DNA of 64,000 nt from Nocardioides agri. Its GTDB lineage: Bacteria > Actinomycetota > Actinomycetes > Propionibacteriales > Nocardioidaceae. The notes beneath the pieces are model-generated. The model was given only the letters and a program-made list of their open reading frames with translations. It had not been told where the DNA came from and searched no databases. The stretch spans positions 1-64,000 of the forward strand of contig NZ_JACEIC010000004.1 in the NCBI RefSeq assembly GCF_013778305.1, written 5' to 3'. Position 1 is the stretch's first letter. Each line of letters opens with the position of its first letter. The position numbers and the translations under genes are program-made. Below are positions 58,240-64,000 of the stretch, in pieces.

Positions 58240-59455
58240 TGCCGGGCTCCAGCCGGGCTCCGCGGTCGAGCACGGTGCCGGGCGCGATGCGCGAGCCGCG
58301 GCCGACGAGGACGATCTCGTCGGAGTCGTCCGGGTCGGTGTCGGGGCTGCCGACCTCGGCGCCGGCGCCGATCACGCAGTCGCGGTCGACGATCGCCCAG
58401 TCCAGGCGAGCCCCCTCCTCGACGACGGTGTCCTCGAAGACCACCGAGTCGCGGACGAGCGCACCCGGCCCGACCACGACTCCCGGGCCGAGGACGCTGC
58501 GGATCACCGTGCCCTGGACGAGCGCTCCCGGAGACACCAGGCTGTCCGCGAGCCGGGCTCCCTCCGCGACCCGGGCGGCGTGCCGCTGGGGCTGGTGCCC
58601 GAGCACCGGCCAGTCCGGGTCACCGAAGACGCCGAGGTCGCTGGTCAGCACGTCGTGGTGCGCGGCGAGGTACTTGTGCGGCTGGCCGAGGTCCTTCCAG
58701 TAGCCGTCGATCGGGTGCGCGACGACCGTGCCGCGCTCCATCAGCCGCGGGACCAGGTGCTCCCCGAAGTCGCCCAGGCCGGTGTCGCCCGCCTCGGCGT
58801 CGGCGCCCAGCTCGCGGTGCAGCTCCTCGAGCGTCGCGACCAGGGTCGCGACGTCGTACACGAAGATCTCCGCCGCCACGGTCCCGGTCGTAGGCCGGGC
58901 CGGCTTGTAGTCGAACGACGTCACGCGGCCGTCGTCGTCGGTCTCGACGGTCGCGTGGTCGCCCGCCTCCTCGAGCGGGACGGTCGCCGTGACGATCGTG
59001 CAGTCGGCGCCGGCGCGGCGGTGGGTGGCGACGGCCGCCATCATGTCGAACCGGTAGACGTGGTCGGCGCTGCACACCACCAGGACCTCGGGGTCGTCGG
59101 CGACCACCTGGTCGCGGATCCGGTAGAGCACGTCCGCGTTGCCGTGGGCGAAGCCGTCCTCGTCGGTGCCGCCGGTGCCCTCCTCGGGCATCAGCAGGCG
59201 CAGCCCGCCGCGGTTGCGGTCGAGGTCCCACGGGCGCCCGTTGGCGACCTGCTCGCCGAGGTCGGCGCCCTGGTACTGCACCGAGAGCCAGACGTCGCTG
59301 ATGCCGCTGTTGGCGAGGTTCGACAGGGGGATGTCGACGAGGCGGTAGACGCCCGCGAACGGCAGCACCGGCTTGGCCCGCTCCCGGGTGAGCACGTCCA
59401 TGCGCGAGCCGGAGCCACCGGCCTGGACGAGGGCGAGGACGTGTTGCCGGGTCAT
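58229..59455 (-). CDS. GlgC-like sugar-1-phosphate nucleotidyltransferase
   Basis: A 408-residue enzyme of the ADP-glucose pyrophosphorylase family. Nucleotide-binding start AGGSGSRMDVLTRERAKPVLPF, substrate loop LSVQYQG, VVCSADHVYRFD, GYWKDLGQPHKY, and a C-terminal left-handed beta-helix (about 300-400, SPGALVQGTVIRSVLGPGV shown in part). It departs from GlgC in several places, for example HGNADVLYR instead of GTADAV, so a related sugar nucleotide may be made. GGAGG precedes ATG 59455. Confidence 0.82.
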   Translation of the reverse strand: MTRQHVLALVQAGGSGSRMDVLTRERAKPVLPFAGVYRLVDIPLSNLANSGISDVWLSVQYQGADLGEQVANGRPWDLDRNRGGLRLLMPEEGTGGTDEDGFAHGNADVLYRIRDQVVADDPEVLVVCSADHVYRFDMMAAVATHRRAGADCTIVTATVPLEEAGDHATVETDDDGRVTSFDYKPARPTTGTVAAEIFVYDVATLVATLEELHRELGADAEAGDTGLGDFGEHLVPRLMERGTVVAHPIDGYWKDLGQPHKYLAAHHDVLTSDLGVFGDPDWPVLGHQPQRHAARVAEGARLADSLVSPGALVQGTVIRSVLGPGVVVGPGALVRDSVVFEDTVVEEGARLDWAIVDRDCVIGAGAEVGSPDTDPDDSDEIVLVGRGSRIAPGTVLDRGARLEPGTTA

Positions 59456-59514
59456 GCCTCCGACCGTGCCCTCCCCACGGTGCCGCCACACCCCTCGGCG
59501 GTACGATCGCCGCC

Positions 59515-60288
59515 GTGCGCGCCGTCCTCCTCACCCTGTCGGTCGCGCTGTCCCTCTCCTGGCTCACCGCCTGCGGCGACGGCCAGCCGGCGGACCTCGC
59601 GGCACCCGAGGTCGGCGCCTGCCGGGAGCTGACGCCGGCCGACGTCGCGAAGCCCACCGACGACACCGAGCCGGTGCCGTGCGAGGACGAGCACACCGCG
59701 GAGACGTACGCCGTCGGCGAGATGCCCGCGACCTTCGGCGACATGGACTGGGACGACGTCGCGGTGAGCGAGTGGGCGGCCAAGACGTGCACGAGCGAGT
59801 TCCGCGACTTCCTCGGCGCCGACGTCAGCATGGTGATGCGGACCGTGCTCAGCTGGGCCTGGTTCCGACCGTCGGAGGGCGCCTGGGACGACGGCGCGCG
59901 GTGGTACCGCTGCGACGTGGTCGGCGGCGGGCAGCAGAGCAAGTCCTACGTCGCCCTGCCCACCTCCGCCAAGGGCCTGCTCGCCGGCCCACCCGAGGAC
60001 GAGTGGATGGTCTGCGCGGACGGCAAGACGGTGGACGGCGCGGTGAAGGTGCCGTGCACCGAGCCCCACGAGTGGCGCGCGGTCACGACGATCTCGCTGG
60101 GCGAGGCCGACGACGACTACCCCGGTGACAAGGAGGTCGTCGACAAGACCCAGGACTTCTGCTCGAAGTCGGTGGGCGCGTGGCTGAACTACCCCGTCGA
60201 CTACGACTACGGCTACACGTGGTTCCAGAAGGCCGCGTGGGACGCCGGCAACCGCCGCTCGGTGTGCTGGGCGAAGACGGAGCTGTGA
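59515..60288 (+). CDS. Septum-formation-family lipoprotein (first of a tandem pair)
   Basis: A 257-residue lipoprotein: signal peptide with lipobox WLTAC (C20), then a Cys-containing domain with VPCEDEHTAETYAVGEM and VPCTEPHEWRAVTTI. The recurring PC-xx-xH pattern is typical of the actinobacterial septum-formation (PF13845-like) family. Eight cysteines can pair as disulphides. Function in the cell envelope is inferred from family name only. GTG at 59515. Confidence 0.78.
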   Translation: MRAVLLTLSVALSLSWLTACGDGQPADLAAPEVGACRELTPADVAKPTDDTEPVPCEDEHTAETYAVGEMPATFGDMDWDDVAVSEWAAKTCTSEFRDFLGADVSMVMRTVLSWAWFRPSEGAWDDGARWYRCDVVGGGQQSKSYVALPTSAKGLLAGPPEDEWMVCADGKTVDGAVKVPCTEPHEWRAVTTISLGEADDDYPGDKEVVDKTQDFCSKSVGAWLNYPVDYDYGYTWFQKAAWDAGNRRSVCWAKTEL

Positions 60289-61079
60289 GCCGCGCCCTCG
60301 GCCTCGTCCTCGCCGCCGCGCTGCTGCTCGGCGGCTGCACCGGCGACGACCCGGCCGACCCGGGGTCGGGGCCGACGGAGTCCGGCAGCCCGACGGACAC
60401 CGCCAGCCCGACGGCCAGCCCGACGCCGCCGCCGCAGCCTCGCGACCGGTCGTGCTACCGGCTCGACCACGCCGACGCGCTCGCGCCGACGGCCGCGGTC
60501 GACAGCGTGCCGTGCACGGGGCGGCACACCGCGATGACCTACGCCGTCGGCGACCTCGGCGCCGGCGCCGACCCGGCCCGCACCTGCACGCAGCGGTTCG
60601 CGACGTTCGTGGGCGGTACGCCGGAGGACCGGCGGCTCAGCATGCTCCGGCCGGTGTGGTTCACCCCGACCGAGGACGACCTGGCGGCCGGCGCGAGCTG
60701 GTACCGGTGCGACGCCGTCGCGCTGGCCGGACCCGATCGGCTCGCGCCGCTGACCGGCCGGCTCAAGGGCGCGCTCGACCGCGAGCAGCAGCGGGACCGC
60801 TACGCGATGTGCAGCCCCGCCTCGCCGGGCGCGCCCGGCTTCGAGCGCGTTGTCTGCTCGGGCCGGCACGACTGGCGCGCGGTCGCGACCGTGCCGTTCA
60901 CCGCCGAGCGCTACCCCGGGCTCGCGAAGGTCCGCAGCGGCGGCGAGGAGCCCTGCCAGGACGCCGGCGCCGACGCGGCGGGCGGCGCGCTCGACTACGA
61001 GTGGGGCTACGAGTGGCCCACCGCCGACCAGTGGCGGGCCGGGCAGCGCTACGGCATCTGCTGGGCGCCGGTCAGCTGA
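60285..61079 (+). CDS. Septum-formation-family lipoprotein (second of a tandem pair)
   Basis: A 264-residue paralogue of the preceding gene, with lipobox LLGGC (C18), a long Pro/Ser/Thr linker (about 25-55) and the same double pattern VPCTGRHTAMTYAVGD and VVCSGRHDWRAVATV, plus matching Cys and Trp positions at the end (YGICWAPVS versus RSVCWAKTEL). GTGA overlap with the first copy. Tandem duplication with divergence. Confidence 0.78.
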   Translation: MSRALGLVLAAALLLGGCTGDDPADPGSGPTESGSPTDTASPTASPTPPPQPRDRSCYRLDHADALAPTAAVDSVPCTGRHTAMTYAVGDLGAGADPARTCTQRFATFVGGTPEDRRLSMLRPVWFTPTEDDLAAGASWYRCDAVALAGPDRLAPLTGRLKGALDREQQRDRYAMCSPASPGAPGFERVVCSGRHDWRAVATVPFTAERYPGLAKVRSGGEEPCQDAGADAAGGALDYEWGYEWPTADQWRAGQRYGICWAPVS

Positions 61080-61447
61080 GCGGCCATCAGCTCGACCAGC
61101 CGCTGCAGGCCCTTGAACGGGCGCACCATCACCGTGAAGTCGGTCAGGCGTCCGTCGGGTCCCCAGGTCAGCATGTCGACGCCGTGCACGGTGAGCCCGT
61201 CGAGCTCGGCGCGGAACTCCAGCACGGCCGAGCCCGCGGCGTACCACTCCCGCACGTAGGTGAGCGTCGGGCCGAGCACGACGATCGCGGCCGCGAGGTA
61301 CGCCGTCGTCAGGGCCTTGCCCTCCTGCGTCGCGTGCACCGCGGGCGAGTGGAAGGTGACGTTGTCCGCGAGCAGCGCGTCGAGCCGCGAAGGGTCACGC
61401 GCCTCGGCGAGGGCGTGCCACGCGATGACCGGCGCCGGGACGTCCAT
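61049..61447 (-). CDS. NTF2-like (SnoaL-type) protein
   Basis: A 132-residue protein with the NTF2-like fold: N-terminal helices (VIAWHALAEARDPSRLDALL in part), DNVTFHSPAV, and GVDMLTWGPDGRLTDFTVMVRPF. Family members act as isomerases, hydrolases or binding proteins; no residue set defines this one. Its 3' end overlaps the convergent lipoprotein gene by 31 bases. The ATG overlaps the era stop (ATGA), so it is translated from the era transcript. Confidence 0.8.
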   Translation of the reverse strand: MDVPAPVIAWHALAEARDPSRLDALLADNVTFHSPAVHATQEGKALTTAYLAAAIVVLGPTLTYVREWYAAGSAVLEFRAELDGLTVHGVDMLTWGPDGRLTDFTVMVRPFKGLQRLVELMAAQLTGAQQMP

Positions 61448-62379
61448 CAGAAGCCCAGCTTCCGGAGCTGGCGGGGGTCGCGCTGCCAGTCCTTGGCGAC
61501 CTTCACGTGCAGGTCGAGGTAGACCGGCGTGCCGAGCAGCGCCTCGATCTGCTTGCGCGAGGTGGTGCCGATCGACTTCAGGCGCGAGCCCTTCGGGCCG
61601 ATGAGGATGCCCTTCTGGGAGTCGCGCTCGACGTAGACGTTGGCGTGGATGTCGAGCAGTGGCTTGTCGTCGGGCCGGTCCTCCCGCAGCCGCATCTCCT
61701 CGACGACGACCGCCACCGAGTGCGGGAGCTCGTCGCGCAGCCCGTCGAGCGCCGCCTCGCGGATCAGCTCCGCGGCGAGGATCTCCTCGGGCGCATCGGT
61801 CAGGTCGCCGTCCGGGTAGAGCTGCGGACCCTCCGGCAGCTGGCCGACCAGCAGGTCCTGGAGGAGCGCGATCTGGTCTCCGGCCTTGGCGGACACGGGC
61901 ACGATCTCCGCCCAGTCGACGCCGATCTCGGTGCCGAGGGCGGCGATGTCGAGCAGGTGGGAGCCGATCTGCTCGGACGTCGCCAGGTCGGTCTTGGTCG
62001 CGATCGCGACCTTCTTGGTGCGCTTGATCTTGGCCATCTCGGTGGCGATGAACTTGTCACCGGGACCGATCTTCTCGTTCGCCGGGAAGCACACGGCGAC
62101 CACGTCGACCTCGGCCAGCGTGGTCTTCACGAGGTCGTTGAGGCGCTCGCCGAGCAGCGTGCGCGGACGGTGCAGGCCCGGGGTGTCGACCAGGATCAGC
62201 TGGGCGTCGTCGCGGTGCACGATCCCGCGGACCACGGTGCGGGTCGTCTGCGGCTTGTCGGAGGTGATCACGACCTTCTGGCCGACGAGCGCGTTGGTCA
62301 GCGTCGACTTGCCGGCGTTGGGCCGGCCGACGAACGAGACGAACCCCGACCTGTGGCTCTGCTCTTGCCCTGTGGTCAT
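61447..62379 (-). CDS. era: GTPase Era
   Basis: A 310-residue GTPase that binds the 3' end of 16S rRNA and assists 30S assembly. G1 is GRPNAGKST, G2 is PQTTR, G3 is DTPGLH, G4 is TKTD, and the C-terminal KH domain contains the motif GILIGPKGSRLKSIG. Length is normal. ATGA overlap with the upstream siderophore-interacting protein gene and with the downstream NTF2-like gene. Confidence 0.95.
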   Translation of the reverse strand: MTTGQEQSHRSGFVSFVGRPNAGKSTLTNALVGQKVVITSDKPQTTRTVVRGIVHRDDAQLILVDTPGLHRPRTLLGERLNDLVKTTLAEVDVVAVCFPANEKIGPGDKFIATEMAKIKRTKKVAIATKTDLATSEQIGSHLLDIAALGTEIGVDWAEIVPVSAKAGDQIALLQDLLVGQLPEGPQLYPDGDLTDAPEEILAAELIREAALDGLRDELPHSVAVVVEEMRLREDRPDDKPLLDIHANVYVERDSQKGILIGPKGSRLKSIGTTSRKQIEALLGTPVYLDLHVKVAKDWQRDPRQLRKLGF

Positions 62380-63152
62380 GACCCGTCCCTCGCCTCGTCG
62401 TACTCCGCCCAGATCTGCCCGTCGCTCTTGCCCGCCGCCTTGCCTGCCCGCCAGATCGGGCCGGGGTCGACCGCGCGCGGCTGGCGCTGCGCCACCCCAC
62501 GCCAGTAGCCCATCACGTCGTAGGCCGCGGAGGGCAGCTTGCGGTCGCGCATCAGGTGCTTGCGGATCGCGCGCATCTGCGCGGACTCCCCCGCCATCCA
62601 GAAGTACCCGTCCCCCGCGGGCCAGTCGATCCCCTCGACGACCTCGGCCAGCCGGCTCTGACCCTCGCCCGGCGGCTTCAGCCAGGTGACGTCGGCGCTC
62701 GCGGGCAGGTAGCCGGTGAGCGTGTCGGGCACCTCGGCCCAGATCCGCGTGGGCACGTCGACGGTCTCGGCGATCCGGGCCATGGCGGGCATCGCGGTCA
62801 GGTCGCCGACCAGCAGCAGCCACCGCGCGTCCGCGGGCATCGCGAAGGAGCCCTTGGGCTCGGTGATGGTGACGGTCTCGCCGACGACCTCTCGCGCGGC
62901 CCACTCCGTCACGAGCCCGACCTCGTGCACGACGACGTCGAGCACGAGCTCCGCGCCGTCCCAGGAGCGCACCGTGTAGTAGCGGCTCTGGAACTGGCCG
63001 GGCACGACCAGACCGACCCACTCGTCCGGGACCCCGGTCGACCTGAACGACGCGAGACCGGGGCCGCCGAGCGTCAGTCGCACCAGGTGGTCCGACAGCT
63101 GCTCACGGCGCAGCACCTCTGCTGCGTGCTGCTGGGCCCTCGTGCTCACCAC
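62376..63152 (-). CDS. Siderophore-interacting protein (FAD-dependent ferric reductase)
   Basis: A 258-residue flavoprotein of the ViuB/YqjH family. FAD-binding RYYTVRSW, then LDVVVHEVGLVTEWA, LLVGDLTAMPAMARI for NAD(P)H, and C-terminal YWRGV. Such enzymes reduce ferric siderophores and release iron. GTG at 63152 or 63149. The operon partner is era, which is unusual but probably only proximity. Confidence 0.88.
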   Translation of the reverse strand: MVSTRAQQHAAEVLRREQLSDHLVRLTLGGPGLASFRSTGVPDEWVGLVVPGQFQSRYYTVRSWDGAELVLDVVVHEVGLVTEWAAREVVGETVTITEPKGSFAMPADARWLLLVGDLTAMPAMARIAETVDVPTRIWAEVPDTLTGYLPASADVTWLKPPGEGQSRLAEVVEGIDWPAGDGYFWMAGESAQMRAIRKHLMRDRKLPSAAYDVMGYWRGVAQRQPRAVDPGPIWRAGKAAGKSDGQIWAEYDEARDGS

Positions 63153-63168
63153 ACGAGGCTATCGGCAC

Positions 63169-64000
63169 TCAGAAGGTGTGGCGGAGGGGGTAGCCGCTGA
63201 CGCCGTTGCCGTCGGTCTTCGTGGCGAGCACGTGGTGCAGCTGGATCTCGTTGCGCTCGAACGCGAGGCGCGAGCCCGCCATGTAGAGGCCCCACACCTT
63301 GGCGGTGCCCTCGTTGGTCTCGGCGACGCAGGCGTCCCAGTGGTCGACGAGGTTCTGGCACCAGCCCGCGAGGGTCTTGGCGTAGTGGACCCGGAAGTTC
63401 TCGTGGTGGTGCACCTCGAGGCCGACGTTCTCGACCGCGGAGACGATCGTCCCCGAGCCGATGAGCTCGCCGTCGGGGAACACGTAGCGATCGATGAACT
63501 GACCTGCGGTTGCCCGCGAGGCGTTGTCCTTGCGGGTGATGCAGTGGTTGAGCAGCCGGCCCTCCGGACGCAGCCGGTCGCGGATCCAGCCGAAGTACGC
63601 CGGGTAGTTCTTGACTCCGATGTGCTCGGTGAGGCCGATCGAGGAGATCGCGTCGAAGCCGGACTCCTCGACGTGGCGGTAGTCCATGAACCGCACCTCG
63701 GCCAGGTGGTCGAGCCCCTCCTCCTTGATCCGCTGCTGCGCCCAGGTCGCCTGCTCGCGCGACAGCGTGACGCCGAGCGCCCGGACGCCGTACTCACGCG
63801 CCGCATGGCGCACCATGCCGCCCCAGCCGCAGCCGAGGTCGAGCAGCCGCCGTCCGGGCTGCAGGTCGAGCTTGCGCGCCACGAGGTCGTACTTGGTCTC
63901 CTGTGCCTCCTCCAGCGTCGCGTCCGCCGACGGGTAGACCGCGCAGGTGTAGGTCATCGACGGACCGAGCACGTGCTCGTAGAAGGTGTTGGAGACGTCG
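63169..64000 (-). CDS. Cyclopropane-fatty-acyl-phospholipid synthase, 5' part beyond the window
   Basis: The 3' 832 bases of a SAM-dependent lipid methyltransferase; the beginning lies right of position 64000. The visible part starts DVSNTFYEHVLGPSMTYTCA, the classic Cfa start of the methyltransferase core, followed by SAM loop LLDLGCGWGG, TLSREQ, FMDYRHVE and IGLTEHIG. It modifies membrane phospholipid acyl chains. Stop codon at 63169. It is 17 bases upstream of the siderophore-interacting gene on the same strand. Confidence 0.92.
   Translation of the reverse strand, partial: DVSNTFYEHVLGPSMTYTCAVYPSADATLEEAQETKYDLVARKLDLQPGRRLLDLGCGWGGMVRHAAREYGVRALGVTLSREQATWAQQRIKEEGLDHLAEVRFMDYRHVEESGFDAISSIGLTEHIGVKNYPAYFGWIRDRLRPEGRLLNHCITRKDNASRATAGQFIDRYVFPDGELIGSGTIVSAVENVGLEVHHHENFRVHYAKTLAGWCQNLVDHWDACVAETNEGTAKVWGLYMAGSRLAFERNEIQLHHVLATKTDGNGVSGYPLRHTF

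Overview
The window is GC-rich (roughly 70 percent) actinobacterial chromosome. Codon bias, GTG and TTG starts, many 4-base ATGA/GTGA gene overlaps, the tyrS-rrn junction, a DUF222/HNH endonuclease and a Zur-controlled zinc operon all fit the Propionibacteriales, most likely a Nocardioides-like organism (inference from family resemblance; no search was run). Gene density is about 95 percent. I saw no IS element, prophage or CRISPR array.

Layout. Positions 1-414 hold the leader and promoter region of a 16S-23S-5S operon that runs off the left edge on the minus strand, followed by tyrS (minus) and a membrane Ser/Thr kinase (plus). Positions 3195-6656 carry a 1070-residue hybrid histidine kinase with two receiver domains and an HPt domain, plus a small membrane protein. 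Positions 6678-19531 form one ten-gene minus-strand run: two penicillin-binding-protein-like serine hydrolases, a Dpp/Opp-type peptide importer with a permease-ATPase fusion, an M20 hydrolase, a GNAT-type acyltransferase, an N-acylamino acid racemase and a PucR regulator. Together they look like a peptide-uptake and D- to L-amino-acid conversion pathway. Positions 19648-25847 are a lipid-phosphate and polyphosphate block (diacylglycerol kinase-like, DUF1206, two PAP2 phosphatases, phospholipase D, PPK2). Positions 25873-28816 pair a formylglycine-generating enzyme with a type I sulfatase. A CAT-anticodon tRNA follows, and next to it lies a two-gene module (29100-32675): a trypsin-like protease/P-loop NTPase/TPR protein and a Trypco2 protein, the signature of NTP-dependent biological-conflict systems.

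From 32768 the window is mostly housekeeping: DUF72, PIG-L deacetylase, tRNA-Asn, dnaG, a D-2-hydroxyacid dehydrogenase, dgt, a secreted LAS-type peptidase, dusB, a lipoprotein and glyS. Positions 43768-46895 are the zinc regulon (two Zur-like boxes, znuA, znuC, znuB, zur). Next come uppS, a histidine kinase and recO, an alpha/beta hydrolase, a MASE1 histidine kinase, and leuA with a leader-peptide attenuator. A DUF222/HNH gene with an SOS-like box is followed by a 216-base-period repeat pair that interrupts a GNAT gene. The right end holds a flavodoxin-fold protein, a GlgC-like nucleotidyltransferase, two tandem septum-formation-family lipoproteins, an NTF2-like protein, era, a siderophore-interacting protein and a cyclopropane fatty acid synthase cut by the window edge.

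The most interesting systems are the cytosolic trypsin-NTPase-TPR/Trypco2 module and the peptide-import/D-amino-acid salvage operon. Smaller leads are the Zur operator that overlaps an apparently leaderless start, the leuA attenuator, the SOS-like HNH promoter and the repeat-truncated acetyltransferase.
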